DNA of 64,000 bases, from the NCBI RefSeq assembly GCF_001522545.3, contig NC_031773.1, forward strand, positions 23,076,664-23,140,663, written 5' to 3'. This DNA comes from Parus major. Its lineage: Eukaryota > Chordata > Aves > Passeriformes > Paridae. The notes beneath the pieces are model-generated. The model saw only the letters and a program-made list of their open reading frames with translations. It had not been told where the DNA came from and ran no database searches. A program made the position numbers and the translations under genes. This document shows, in pieces, positions 1 to 13,415 of this stretch; the stretch's first letter is position 1, and each line of letters begins with the position of its first letter.

Positions 1-899
1 TTACACGTTAAGCTTTTTCCATCTAACTTTAACATTTGTTTTCATCACCATGAAAACATGCTCATGAATTTCGTATTATATGAAATTCAGTGTTTTTCTG
101 GATCTTATAACTAAGTATCAGAAACAAGGGCACACACTCAGTATTCCAGACTCCAACACTCTTCACCCACCATAAGGTTTCTCCAAGTTGAACAAAACCA
201 GCTTCCTCAACATTTTGTCCATATTCCTTTGTCCACAGATTCCAGTTCCCTATGCATCACAGTAACCCTTCATTGAATTCACTCCAGTTTGTCAGTTGAA
301 AAAAAACCATAATAAAATACAGTGTTGCTTTATACTACACATTAATATATACCTGTCTATAACGCACACTCCTAATTTCCAAATATCAAAGCATTCACAG
401 AATCACAAAGTGGTGTAGGTTGGAAGTGACCTTTAAGATAATCTAGTTCCAACTCCACTGCCATGAACAGGGACACCTTTCACTAGACCAAGCTGCTTGA
501 AGCCCCACCCAACCTGGTCTTGAACACTTGGAGGGGTGGCACATCCACAGCTTCGCTGGGCAACCTGTTCCAGTGCCTCACCACCCCTATTGCAAAATAT
601 TTTTTGTTTATGTCTGAATCTGAATACACTCTCATTTTGAAACTAATCTCTACAATCCTGGAATGAAATAAGTTAATAATTTATCTCCTTATCCATGAAC
701 AAGAAAATATGTCTCAAAGAAGTTGGGAAATTTTGTTCAGTATTACACAGCAAACACAATACTCATTATTTTACTCATTAAGTGATTTGTATTTTCAGTT
801 CAAATTTCAAATATTTCAATTGACAAAAACTATTACTTTTATCATGACATTCAATAAAAATATTTTACTAGCTCCTTTGTAAGAAAGAGGATTACTTAC
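1..899 (-). other. ST7: ST7 intron 12, 5' part (partial)
   Basis: This is intron sequence downstream of exon 12 and running off the window. Its donor GTAAGT occupies 899-894. It contains one CR1 fragment (about 392-655) and otherwise AT-rich unique-looking sequence with no exon-like block. Confidence 0.85.
392..655 (-). mobile_element. CR1 LINE 3'-end fragment, sense with ST7
   Basis: The plus strand reads ACAGAATCACAAAGTGG at the left edge, then TTGGAAGTGACCTTTAAGAT, CTAGTTCCAACTCCACTGCC, ACTAGACCAAGCTGCTTGAA and CAACCTGTTCCAGTGCCTCA. These are the consecutive blocks of the 3' end of avian CR1 read in reverse, so the element points along the minus strand. The right part (about 600-655) is more decayed. 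It is 5'-truncated, as is normal for CR1, and has no coding capacity. Confidence 0.9.
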
Positions 900-1050
900 T
901 GCCTTCCCATGTACAGTGTAAGAGGTTCAATGCCCCCTCTACTCTTTTCCAGTGTTGAAGATGAAAGAAAGCATATGCTATTGCTTCACTGTCCCCTCTC
1001 TTCAGAATATGTTCAGGGGGCAGAATTAGGCTTTTCATTTCTAGTAGGTA
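900..1050 (-). CDS. ST7: ST7 coding exon 12
   Basis: This 151-nt exon has acceptor TTTTTCTTTCAG and donor GGCA|GTAAGT. It starts in phase 0 and encodes 50 residues, [40 protein letters not shown] and [10 protein letters not shown], plus the first base of the next codon (Thr in other vertebrates). [24 protein letters not shown] is the best-conserved signature of the family. FHLQHWKR carries the Gln recalled for ST7L where human ST7 has Ala, while [14 protein letters not shown] is ST7-like. It is the last exon in the window. The C-terminal exons with the remaining membrane segments should be to the left, outside. Confidence 0.96.
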
Positions 1051-4000
1051 CTGAAAGAAAAAAGCAGAGCACAATTATTGCAGAGGTAATACAAAACACA
1101 GAAAGCTGACTGCAATTCTGTAATGCACACTGGAAGGTCTATTTCCCTAAAGTACTTTTTCTCATAAGGTTTCATCAAATGTGTAACATCACCAGCTTGA
1201 AGACAACTAATGAATTATTCCCAAACACTAAGATATGCTGTCAGACGCTTTACAGCAGTAGTATGGGGACTACAGAGACATTCAAAACTAAACATCTCTT
1301 TTATTGAAGGAGATGAAAAAAAGGGCTCAAAGCAAAAAATGGAATTTAATTAAAAGAGCTTTTTTAATTAAAAACGTTTATAATAAAATGAAGAAGACTT
1401 TAAGCACTTTGATGCACAAAGTCTTTCTGTAAGGAAACATATAGCACTCATAGTTTGCACACAGGTTGCTGCATTTACTGCACTGCCATTAACTGGTTGT
1501 GAGGTTTATGAATATGTAAGGTTGGCAGCCAACAAAGTAGCTAACAACAAGTTACAAAGTAAAAATGTTACATAATTTAACAATCGCCTCATTTCCCAGG
1601 GTGGGATGGGGGTAAAAGTATAACACCTTTAAACTTGCTACTAGAAATAGTTGTTGAATGTATAATTAAAATGAAATTTTTCACTGACTGAACACATAAG
1701 CAATTTTCACAGAAAATTTCCCCATAACTGGCTCCCCCCACCCAGCAGAAGCAGATGAAACACACAGAGGGTTCATGACACAGGAAAAGGCAGATGATTC
1801 AAGCAGGTGATTTTTCCTCCCTCCTCAATCCATGAGCTAGACTAACAGTTAACTAGACAGACAACTAACAGCAGCTCAGCAGACATCACCGGTGTTACTG
1901 CATTCCAGCTAGTGGAGGGGGAAGAAACAGCAGAGGGTAAAGATGGCATCCTTTACAGGAGAAGGAGTACCAGACAGAAAACAAGCTGCTGAATCAGCTC
2001 CTGTCAGCTCTCCTGAGGAGTGTAATATTTCCCCGCTGTGTGCTGACTGCTCACCGCAGCACAGGGAAACTGTCGCTCTCTTCCAGGATGCCCAAGATCA
2101 AATGTTCTCCCCACCAGACTGTTCAAGTCAACACAAAAGGCAGCAGGTGAGCCAGGCCCTAGCACGGGGCTGGGAAAGGAAAGGTATGGGTGATCACTGG
2201 CAATGAAGGAGGGAGTGCACAGCCCCTCCATTTCACACTGTGCTCCAGCCTGGTCTGGAAGGAGGAGACCCCGCAGGACCTAGGGACCGACAACTTCCCA
2301 GAGCAGGCACCTGGGAGGAGAAAGGGAGGCATGGGTGGTGTCAACCTTGCACAACCCATGATAAATGCTGACTTTTGTGAACAGGATGTGCTGATGCAGA
2401 AAAGAAGGCAAAAGAAAGGAATGAGGAGTGAAAGTCAGCCTTGTGGAAAGGAAAAGGACAGAAGGAAATGAGCACCAATGATTTTGTGGAGGATGTCCTA
2501 GAGCATGTCACCCTTTTGTCTGAAGGATTTGTCAAGCAGGTAAAAGATTTGGAGAGCTCATGATCAAAACACAGAACTATCAATCCTGGAGAATAAATAA
2601 ACACCTCAAAGAGAAATCACATTTCTGACATGGGTCACTATTAAAGGAGGAGAAACTGAATTAGCAGTGGGAGTAGTTGAGTGTGATACCTGGATTTTCT
2701 CTAAAGCCTTTCAGAAAAACCTGAGAGAGTTGCAGAGCAGGTGGATTAATGGAGGAAGTTGCAATTTAGTAAGCAAACCAGGGGATTAAGGATGATAGAA
2801 CAGAAAAAAGAGCTGACAAGAGGGAGGGAGCTGTCAGGCTTACATGGATACAGCAAACATTCACTGCCCTAATGAATGCCTCACCCTTTTAAAAACACAT
2901 ATCTGTTGAGCAGAATGGAATACAGCTGCAAGAGCTGCAGGTTTCTACTTGTCTTATTAATTCAGAACATTAAACTCTTATTTCCATATTTTCTGCAAAA
3001 TTAAATGAGAAAATAAGTTCTCAATATTCAAATGTTCCAACCAAAGGAAAAAACATCAACAAACCCAATGACATGTCACTATTAGTAGGGAGAGAAAAAC
3101 CAGGAAGGAATGTTGTATTTCTAGGAGCGTGAAAAGTAAATGTGTTGTTTTGATTCTTATGTACTGCTTGTTTTCAGCAATTAAAAAGAAACCAAGAGGA
3201 AATACCAGATGGAAGGATATATATATCTTGACACTTGCAATCAAGCTTAGTCCTCACTCAGTTAAGTTGACTTTTCAGTCCGCATTTTTCTCAGTTTCAG
3301 AAAGAAATTATTTTTAGAAGTGCCTCAGATGAAAAATGTGAAACCCTCCTCCCTTGTTACTGTATCACAGCTACCTTCCCAAACAAAAATCCATAACCTG
3401 GATTGGTGATACTCAGTAAGACCCACACACAAAGTTGATAGGTGGCTCTAGACTCATTTGTGACTCATAGATGTTTTTATTTTATGCATAAATGTCAGCC
3501 ACACCTCTTGGGCATATGAACTGTCAATTAATTTATTCTGGAAGCATTTCCAGCAGGAACACTGACTGTTCACAGCCCCAGAGAGACCCTGTCTGGAACA
3601 CTTTGTACAGTTCTCATCAGGCACTTTCCAAAACAAAGAAGATTAAATTTCTCAAGTACACAAAAAAATGGTTTTCAGAGATGGTACCTGAAGGTCTCCA
3701 TCTACTTAAGTTCTCTAAACATCAGTAAAGGGTACCAAAAAGCTGCCTAGCTGTAAGTAGGGCTTGATTATTATGGAAGGAGAGATATGACTGTCCATGA
3801 AAATTAGGATGGTCTTGATGTCCTAGAATATCATATCCATTGGTGCACTGCTGTATTTTCAAGGAGACTTCAGGAGCCCAGAGGTCATTTGAGATCCTGG
3901 AGGTTTTGCTGGCAGGGCTCAGGGAGACAGCCAAGGGCAGCCCCCTTTTTGGTAACTACAGGCTACTGGTCCAGTCTTTCAGAGGCAGGACTGAGCCCCA

Positions 4001-7000
4001 GCAATCTGCTGGGCTTCTAGCAGGTTGTCTGTGAAACCAACACACTCCCCCTAAAACATTTTGTATTGGACAAGCAGATAAATTCCAATCAAATTAACTA
4101 AATAATAAAAAATTTAAAATCTTTCCTTAAAAACCATCCAATGAGCTGTAGTCCTCATGCTGCCCATATAATGCGTGAACTACAGTCCTGATGGTCTTCT
4201 GCATGCAACAAACATCTTCAGCTCTTGGGAAAAATAAGTCAAAGACATCTGACTGTAGTTTCCAAGAGGCTGCTGCTGCACTTCATCAAAGGCTAGAGAG
4301 GTGCACTCTACTCTTGAGCCACCACAGACTTCAGGTGGGAATCTGACTATTCATATCTCAAAATTTCCAAAGGCCTTATTCCAGAGCACAGCCCTTGTTG
4401 TCACAGAAGTAACAGGGACACAAAATCCAATCATAACATAACACTAAAATTCATACTAGTAACCTACATCTCTTGACACACTCCCTATTAACTCTAACCC
4501 CTGATACACTGGCATCCACCCAGACTGAATCACAACCTTCACAATTTAAGTGACAATTTATCAGTCCTTTGAACACACAGGGAAGAGGGGACCCCTCTGT
4601 CATCCTGACAGAACTCTGAACCCAAGCATGATTCCACTTCAGAGGGAGAATCAAACAACAGGCTAAATAAGAAACCTAGCTAAGAGCTAGGCATTCATGG
4701 AGGAAATCTAGATGGTAAGACCAACACATCTCCAACTGCATTTGTTTTTCAGGAACAAATGAAGAAGTTTAACTAGAACAAGAAATAAAATGCCATCACC
4801 ATCTGGGCTTATCATGTTCCTTCACAAAATGAGCCAGCTCAGAAACAAACAGCCAGAATGATCTCTTCATTCTTGTGGCCAGTGACAGGACTTCTTGAGC
4901 ACTGGAACAGGCTCTCCAGGAAAGTGGTCACAGCACCAAGCCTGACAGAATAAGCTTTTGCACACATGGTATCTTGGGAATGGTGCTGGGCAGGGCCAGG
5001 AGCTGGACATGATGATCCTTGTGGGTCCCTTCCAACCCTGGCATTTTCTTGGATTTGATGATTCTATGACCCAGCCTCAATGAAGTTAGAAGGAAATACT
5101 GGAATTGCACAATGATTTCTGCCACCATGAGATAACTCAATTAGCCCTTCGTCACTGCGGGCTTGGATTACTTTTTTGGGTTGTCCTTTTTTAGCTTTGT
5201 CTGATCTCTGTTCTCTCCCTCTAATCTAACTTTCTCTTTTGTCAAACACCTATGTTTAGGAGTTACAAATGTAACAGTAGTTTTCATGTACCTCTACAGA
5301 GGGCTTCTGGGCCAGTTACGCACAGCTGTGATAGATGCAGCTCAGCTACAGCCATTCTGTACACATACAGGAAAGTGTTTTAATGAGCATTTGGGAATGA
5401 CAATGCACCTTGTACACATGAAGTGCAACACGGTGGAATTTATACTTCTCTTGCTTAAATCAATCGAGTATACATTATCTATTTCACAATATTGACAGCT
5501 CTCTGGCTCCTAATTATCTCCTGCTGGGAGTGCTTTTAGCATTCCACATTACTTCAGTGACCTTTTATAAAATAAATCAACCTAACTCAGGCAGGTTTCC
5601 TTCTTTTCCTCAATCGTGCAATTTGACTCTGAAATTACAGGTCAGGTTGCAAACAGGCAACAGTCACTCCTGCACCTGTGACAACATCCTTCCAGGCCAG
5701 AATATGAGAATTTAACATTGTCTGAACAGGAACTCTCCTCCTCCCAGTGGGATGAACAGCATAAGCTTCAGAAAGTTCCAAAATACTGGTTTCTACATGC
5801 CCAGGGAAGCCACTTTTAGGTCACCTTTCAAATTCTCACTGAATTGATGGTAATTAAGAAGTTTGGCCTTTCTTCTGGAAATACAGCAACAAATGACTGT
5901 CTCACTGAAGAGTTAAAAACTCTCTCAAACATATCTCACATAGTTTCTCTGTAATATCATGGGGTGTGTGGAACAGATTAATTTCCCATCTGGTCTATGA
6001 ATTTGTTTGCATTATTTGTTTCTATTAGCAACTACAACTTACTAGAAACCACACAAGCATAAGGAACAGACACAGTTCTTACCAAGAAAATCAAAATAAA
6101 TAAGAAAAAAATGAGAAGGGATGCAACAGGGAACAGATGAATCTTTTGAAAGTGTTTAAGTCAATGGTTTATGACATCCTTTTAAGAGACTGTTTATGGA
6201 CAAAATTATTATTTCTTAAAGCAGTATCAATATTTAAGTTGTCTGATTGAAATGCAGCATACTTCAGAAGAGACTCTCTTCAACTCAGCTCCTGGCTTAC
6301 ATACAAACCCATACAACTGTGTGCAGGACATACTTTTGACTCACTTCTAACAATCAGCTATATGGACCATGATCTGTTTACTCTTTAATGAATACCTCTA
6401 GTCTCACACATCACAGAAAGGATGCGGGTGCTTTTCAGGAGGAGTTTGAATGAAGGGAAAGACCCCTGCAAATCAGTTCAGGAAGGGTGTTCCACAACTG
6501 AGAAATGTCCAAGAGACAGCTGTGCTAGCTTATCAGCATTAGTTTTTTATAGTCCTGTTACATACAAGTAGGGAAGCCCCAAACACATATATAAATAATA
6601 TTGATGAAATCATGTCTGAGTATACATATACCTTTTTCCCCAACTACTTCCACAAATTATGTACTCTCCCTGATACCCTTCCTCTGGAATTACAGCTTCA
6701 GTGGAAACACAACCCTCTCTGTTTAACTCCTAAATTTTTGTGCAGTATGTTAAATAATTTATCACATTTTTAGTTTATTTGTTCCTCACTCTGAATAAAA
6801 GACTCATTAACATATAAATCCTAGAGAAGCTCTGAACACATGTTAGTTTTGTGGCCCTGTAAGATTTTTTGTGATGCTGCTTGCTAAAACTTATCCCCAT
6901 TTCATTAAAAACAAATGGGATATGACTTCAATTACAAGTGAGTGGAAACTGAGGTGTAATATCCACACAGTGTGTAAAACTGTAACCAAAAATGAACTTT

Positions 7001-9196
7001 CACACCTTAATATCCTTTAGCTAATAGCAGCAGGAATGAGTGTGAAATCAGCACTGCTGTATATTAATCTGTTTTAGGCTATTCTGGTTTAATGTTAAAA
7101 TGTGAACTATAAAAACCTCTGGAGTCTACTCCTATTACTACCTTGTCATCCTGGTAATTTACGTTTCACAAAGGTTTTCAATTTCAGAGTGTCAGACTTT
7201 GAAAAAATAGAGGGAATAAATTAACAACATGAATTCAAGGAGGAAGAGGACTGGAATTTCTTTAAACCAAAAATAGAGAAAATAATATAGAACCTGCATT
7301 TCACACATGGGCATACTTGTGAGAGGAAATTCAGCCTCTTATTGAAAAGCCACCTAACCAGAAGCTGCCTAAAAAGAAGGATGTGATAAAGGATGAATGA
7401 AAGTACTGATCTACAAGAAAAGCAGGATTTTGGAGGTCTGAAGGTGCAGAGATTATGGAGCAAATGCCACAATTTACAGTAAAGTGGATTTTGAAGAGGA
7501 GGTCAAACCAAAGAACATCAAGGTCTTAAGTAGAAATAGAAACAGAAAAAGCAAAAAGGTAGTAAATGAAGATTTGATCTCAGCTTTATGGCAGCACAGA
7601 GCCTGGAGACAATAGCAGGATGGACATTAGGAGCATGCATAGAAGTAGAGGCCAGTGCACTATCTCTGTCTCTGAACAGTGAATAAACCAGTCCCAGAAA
7701 CAGACCTAAAGCAAAAAGATCCCCACTCAGGTAACTGGTGGAAGACATAAATGCAAAGCCATTCATTTATAGACGATGAAAACACTGTGTGTTAATATGG
7801 GAATGTTAGTATGCAAACTGCTAAAAGTGATTGTAATGGAAACATTTATCAGTAGCATGGAGATAAGTGAGGAAAATGGAACAGGCTCCCAAGGATTGCA
7901 CATGACAGGCTAAACTGGTATTTTTCCTTGGCAAGATCTCCAACTGGGTTTCATTAAAACATGAAGGTTCACCCAGAGAGTTAAACTGACAGCTGTGAAG
8001 AAGAGAAATACCAGTGGTTGTGCTGTTGCAAGAGCCATTGGGATGGAAGAAAGTAAACAGAGAAGGCCTGGAATCAAGCTTTATATTATATTTTCCGTTT
8101 ATAATAGGGCACATAAATAGAAGCTCAGCTAATATTACAAAGGGGCTCATTCACACCTAAACTTTGTTGTCTAAAAATCAGGTCTTTACTGGAAAAGAGT
8201 TACTCCTTTCATAGTCAATGTAGAAACATTGAGGAGGAAAAGTGTGTCTAAAGATGTCCAAGACAGTTCATTCTTTCCAGTGCCTGTAGAGGAAGTCTAG
8301 ATGATTTTATTAAGCAAACAGTGTAACTTTCAGACAGCTACACCATGCTATTTAGTGGCTGGATTACGAGACAAAGATCACAGAGAAAACATTTAATTCC
8401 TGCAGTGCAAGAGAATTAACTTTCTGCAATCCATGTATACACATGGAAGAGGGTTTGGGTTTATCTTGACCAGACCTGGTATTCAATTGTACCTAATAAA
8501 TAGGATCCCTCTATTAACACATCCCAGTTTTCTGCTGCCTACTTCCAAAAGAGCAATGCTAGCCTAAAGGTTTGTGGGGTGAAGTTCAGAGGCCAAAAAG
8601 GTCCTGATGCAAAAAAAATCTGTCTTTAGCCTTTGGCAACCTCTCAGCAACTTTCTTACTGCTGAGATACAAACCTCAGAGAGCAGGTATGGGAATTAGA
8701 ACACAAATCCATTTTTGTTTACTTTACAGTTCTCAGCAATTCTTCATCTCTGAGCTTTGCACTCTCAGAACTTAATGACGGGTTGCTGCATAAGGAATTA
8801 CTAATGCAACTTATATGAAGCACACCATGAAATCCAAAGATAGGTTCTTTTGTACAGCATGCCAAAACCATTTTCTTACATATAATCATCGAAACAAATA
8901 AAATATGCTACTTTGAACTAGAAGATCTTTAATGACTATTTTGCAAATAATAATGTATCTTTATGCATGATCTGCCTTCAGCACAGCATTTGGTGAAATC
9001 CATGTCAGCTAAAATTTCAAGTTGCACAGTCCTGAATGTGACATTGTGAATGAAAAAACTGTGCATACTATCAGCTTTTTTCCCCTTCCGTTGCTTGCTC
9101 TCTTTTCCACAACATCACTCCTTTATCCTAACACAAAAATCAGGAGTTACATCCTCAGCAGTGTTAGTGCTACAATAACATTTTCTCAATACTCAC
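1051..9196 (-). other. ST7: ST7 intron 11 (8.1 kb)
   Basis: Donor GTGAGT lies at 9196 and acceptor TTTCAG at 1056-1051. The intron holds one CR1 3' fragment at about 4866-5069 and a pair of TTAATTAA motifs near 1346-1371. Otherwise I see only AT-rich, non-repetitive sequence. No frame has exon features or a recognisable protein. Confidence 0.85.
4866..5069 (+). mobile_element. CR1 LINE 3'-end fragment, antisense to ST7
   Basis: The plus strand contains GAGCACTGGAACAGGCTCTC, AAGTGGTCACAGCACCAAGC, then GGAGCTGGACATGATGATCC, TTGTGGGTCCCTTCCAACCC and the terminal GATGATTCTATGA. This is the order of the CR1 3' end in sense orientation, so the element lies on the plus strand, opposite to ST7. It is diverged and 5'-truncated. 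Confidence 0.9.
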
Positions 9197-9299
9197 TTTT
9201 GGCACATGTGGATTAAATTCTACTGCTCTGTGTATAGCTTCTACTGCATTCATCTCTGCAGTACTCAGCCCTCGCCTTGAGGCAGCCTCTGGAGAAAAT
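9197..9299 (-). CDS. ST7: ST7 coding exon 11
   Basis: This 103-nt exon has acceptor TTGCTTTTGTAG and donor CCAAAA|GTGAGT. One base completes Lys, then 34 residues read [20 protein letters not shown] and [14 protein letters not shown], ending in phase 0. The segment is close to invariant in the family; [20 protein letters not shown] is a TPR-like second helix and turn. Glu-Ala and Met (AEMN) follow ST7 rather than ST7L (PETA, AEIN). Nothing irregular is seen. Confidence 0.96.
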
Positions 9300-10852
9300 C
9301 TACAAAAGCAAAGAAACAATCACATTAGGTCAGAAATGCTAGTAACAAAAAGTTAGAAAAGGAATCTAGAACATGGGCCCATGTAACCAAACTGAGTAAT
9401 TTTCCTATGCTCTCCAAACTTCCATAGCAAGTGGAATCTCTGAGTGATCTATTACATCAAGGCCAATAAAAATCCAGCAGAAGCGGAAAGCATGTTTGTA
9501 TCTAATCATGGCAGAAAGTCAGTTCAAACAGTCCCTTCTCTGTCACTAATCTAAATTTGCTCTAGGTACCTTGCTAGGGGCATATTCAAGGCTAATATTG
9601 CAGAAAAAAAAAAAGGAAAGAAAAGGAAAAATAACAAGACCAAAAAAACCCCCAAAAAACCAATGCCAAATTATTGTTGGAGGGTTTCTATTAAAAACAG
9701 GTTTGGGGAAGTTTTAGGAAGGTTCCCAGCCCAATGCCCCTGGGTCAGGGTGAGATGGAAGCACGATGCAGCAGCAGTAGCAGGTGGTCTACTGGCTGCA
9801 GCACCATTGAGGGTAGCATGCCCAAACTGTGGGCAAATCATCTGCCCCAGTGAATAAAAAACCAGACCATGCAATCTCTTTCTCACCTCACACCCCACGG
9901 CTAACTCCAGAGCTGTACTTGGCAGGCAGACACCACAGGGAAAGCTGTGACAACCTTAGCCCTGCCCTCCCAAGCTGGAGTCGCTGTGTAGGGAGGAAAG
10001 ATGTTGCAGTAGGTACTGGCGATCTACAGGATAAAAAGAATGAAAGAAAATTACTTAGATCTTGATGTGTACATACACTTTAAAAGCAAAAACTGTCAGG
10101 ATGTCAGTCAAGAAAATGGCTTTCCACTCCACTTGCTTTTCAACTTTAGGGGGCATTCGACCCTCAGGTGCACAGACACAACTCTGCCTGGGATTTGTGT
10201 GAAGGCATCTGAGAGCAGAATGGGGATTTTTGAGCTCCATCTCACAAGGAGCTGAGCACCCTTTCAGACTGGGCCAGTGCTCTCAAGTCCACAGGCATCA
10301 AAGAGATGTGCTCAGCACCTTGGAAGGTTGAGACCCAAGAGAAAAACATAAAAGGAATGAACAGATATTTGTGTCTCTAAAAATATGAACGCCATCTACC
10401 TCTCAGAATCCCTGACATAATAATGCTAAATCTACCTGCTGCTATTTAGTCTGCTGACAGTACTTGTAAAATGACATTGTTACCAGTGCATCCACATTTA
10501 GTTGTTACCTTTTTGTGCTCAGGTTTACACAAAGTTGAAGAGATTCAGCCACACAACCCTTTTCAGTTGCATCTTCACTATACTATCTAGGAAGCCAAAG
10601 CTCACCCAGACAGTATATATAAAACTGAAACAAGAACTGAATTTATGCTATTTCTCTTCTTTTCTTCTTCCTTAGTATCTCAAGTGCAATGTTTGATCAC
10701 TACAATTTTTTTATATATAAGGTAATTTTATCAATTTACCGCAGGTCTTAATTTTCCTGCTGAATCAGCAGATTGTTAGGGTGTGGGCTCAGCTAAGAAA
10801 AGTCTTACATTAGATCAGGAATTTTGCTGGACAGTGGTTCTTAAGCACTTAC
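9300..10852 (-). other. ST7: ST7 intron 10 (1.55 kb)
   Basis: Donor GTAAGT lies at 10852 and acceptor TTGTAG ends at 9300. It contains an A-rich simple stretch near 9604-9660 and a moderately GC-richer patch at about 9700-10000. No exon-like feature is recognised. Confidence 0.85.
9604..9660. repeat. A-rich low-complexity tract
   Basis: An A11 run is followed by AAAGAAAAGG, AAAAATAAC and CAAAAAAACCCCC-type sequence. It is simple low-complexity DNA, 0.3 kb upstream of the exon 11 acceptor; in RNA sense it is U-rich. Confidence 0.8.
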
Positions 10853-10925
10853 TTGTCAGAGACAGCTCTGGCTTTGAGCAATGCAGCTGTGTAACATATT
10901 GTTGCTGATTTTGGTAAACTTATAT
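10853..10925 (-). CDS. ST7: ST7 coding exon 10
   Basis: This 73-nt exon has acceptor CTTTTCAACAG and donor GACAA|GTAAGT. It supplies AT of an Asp codon, 23 residues [20 protein letters not shown] plus VSD, and AA of a Lys codon. [18 protein letters not shown] follows the ST7 sequence I recall for human; ST7L has [18 protein letters not shown]. The small size and phase agree with the vertebrate family. It is separated from exon 11 by 1.55 kb. Confidence 0.95.
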
Positions 10926-11714
10926 CTGTTGAAAAGAAAGGAAAAAAGTAAACATTTGAAAACTTAAAAGCATGCAGAAAGAAAAGTGTTTGATTGATAC
11001 TTAAGAGTAAGCATGACATACAAAAAATTAGTATGTGAACTCAGAATACTTTCTCATCTTGGGACTTACGCTGCCACATCACATGGATTTTTAAACTTTC
11101 ACCTGATATACAGGCTTTAAAATGTGTGTTAATGACCTCTGGAATTGCTATTTAAACAGCAACTAGTTTCATTAGAGGACTAATTCAAAGAGTGACATGA
11201 CATAATGAAAGAATTTGTTACGTCATATAGAAATGTACAGATAACTTGGAATACCTGAATTTTTCCATAGTTCATAAAATATTTAAGTAATAGGTGAGGG
11301 CTATCTTACTCTTCATGTTTTCACTGAGAAGCAGTTGTCTAATATGAGCATGTGGCAGCTATACAAGTTCAGACAGCTATTCAAGTAATAATGAATTTGA
11401 TTTGCCAACAACCAACCAGTAGATTGATGGAAATTAAAGATCAACAGTAAAATAAGGCGTTTTGCCTCTTAAGAAAATATTGGATCAAAACACACATTCA
11501 CCAGACACTCTCAGGCCATCTTATCCTGTTCCAGAGACACGTAGGAACCATAAACCCAGCTTAACCCATTAGTTAATTTATAAGTGTTTTCTACCAGCAA
11601 ATTGGCACAATGCAAAAATTCAAAAGGTAGAGAGAAATGCTGTTTAACAGACTTGAGTGATATATTTGTTCTCACTGTTACAGAGGATTGACTTCCACAT
11701 TTTTAAACTCATGA

Positions 11715-11810
11715 TGTGACCCCTGGAGATGTCCTGTGCAGGGCTAAGAGTTGGACTTGATGATCCTTGTGGGTCACTTCCAACTCAGCTTATTCTGTGA
11801 TTCTGTGATC
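11715..11810 (+). mobile_element. CR1 LINE 3' tip, antisense to ST7
   Basis: Only the last ~95 bp is present: CCCTGGAGATGTCCTGTGCA, GAGTTGGACTTGATGATCCT, TGTGGGTCACTTCCAACTCA and TATTCTGTGATTCTGTGATC, the characteristic CR1 3' terminus with its 8-bp tail repeat. Plus-strand orientation. Confidence 0.93.
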
Positions 11811-13324
11811 TACCCAGCAGTCACATATTGAGGCTGAAATATTCCAGCATTAAAAATTGTAAGATTACAGCTACATGAAAAAACCCCAAACCACAACAAA
11901 CCAAACCCACTAAAGGCTGGCTTCTGGAAACCCTTCTGTACATGCTGATAACTTTCTATAGCGAACAGATAACACAGCACAGCAAAACACAAGGCACTGA
12001 AGTAGGTCCACTGTAGAAGTGAGGAACAGCTGATTTGACTAATGATCAAAGAAACTATCTGTCCCTTCATTTGTAATTAAACTTGATTAGAAAATAAAAA
12101 ATTATCATAACTTGGTTACTTTAGGATTAACAGACACTTTTTATTCCCTGAACTCATGTGCCTAGCAAGATAAGGCTCCAGAAGGGAGTAAATAGGACAA
12201 GCAACTCATATCTCAGCAGTCACCATCCTTCTCTTATTAATAACCAAGCAACCAGGCACAATGTTATTCTGTGAGACAGAAAATATTGCCAGAACAACTG
12301 AAACACTTTGAAATGATTACCTGTTAAATCAGATAATCTTTTTATGCACTTGCACTTCAAGTATGAGATGTACAGATCCTGCTGAATGTTTCCCTATAAT
12401 ATATTGCAGCTATAATTTCACTGGAGTATGCAGCTGTAGTGACTAAAGTAATTAAAATCAACAGCATGCTGAGCAGTTTGGATGACAGATACGTTAATTA
12501 CTCCACTAACAGAAGACAGCTACAGACACAGGCATGAACAGACCTTCAAGGACAGGAAGAGAAAATATTTCTGAACACATCCAATAATCCTCTTTATACC
12601 AAGTTATCAGGAGTTACAAGTTATTTCCAGTAAAAAGAAATGCCTTTTAAATATATTAAAACAAAACACAGTATCACAAAGCACTTTCTTCTAGTAGACA
12701 GTAAGTGTTCCTGAGTTGGAAACATCTGTGCATATAGATTGCAAGATGATTCACAGTGAACAGCTGGCATCTGCAAGGAAGAGGAATGTGATGAGATGAG
12801 CTAAGGCTCAGATGCACCATGTGAGTCCTTTCTGCAAATGAAATGAGATTTCTCAGAGAATGTTGTGTTTGAATCTGATCACCCATGGTCAAGAACAACA
12901 AAAGCAAACAGGACTGGACTGTTTTTGTATCAAACCGAATGAAATAAAGACTGAGAGAAGATCCAGCTGTTTGCTATGTAGACCCACACAGAACACCAGG
13001 AGAGAATGATTGCTAAAGGACATCACTGGCACAAGAATAAAGAGTTCAGAATTAAATTTAGGCCACAGATTAAAAGGAAGTTTCTGTGAAATAAACATTT
13101 GAGGGAGATTTCCAGGTAGAACAGTGAGGCAGAACCAACTAATTCTACGATGGAGCTTGCTCAGCTCATGGAAGTGGCAGCATCATGCAGGGAATGCAAC
13201 AGCAGGGGCCCTGATTCACCCAGGAGGCCTCTTCCAGTACTATGCTCCTGGAGAGCAATCAGCATTTGTATGAGGATAATACCTATAGACCCCTAGCAAT
13301 GGAAGAAATAGATACGAATGTTTA

Positions 13325-13415
13325 TCACAGAATCAGAAAGTGGTTGGAATTGGAAGCAAGCTCTGGACATCATCTAGTCCAACTGAGTCAGCCCTAATAG
13401 GTGCATGCCTGCTTG
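13325..13415 (-). mobile_element. CR1 LINE 3' tip, sense with ST7
   Basis: The plus strand reads TCACAGAATCAGAAAGTGG, TTGGAATTGGAAGCAAGCTC and GACATCATCTAGTCCAACTG, a diverged reverse-oriented CR1 3' end of about 90 bp. Confidence 0.85.

Noticed and set aside
1943..2206. Plus-strand 87-codon frame starting MASFTGEGVPDRKQ
   Set aside because: Cys/Ser/Gln-rich, no family recognised, stops on both sides within an ordinary intron stretch; no evidence of expression in the sequence.
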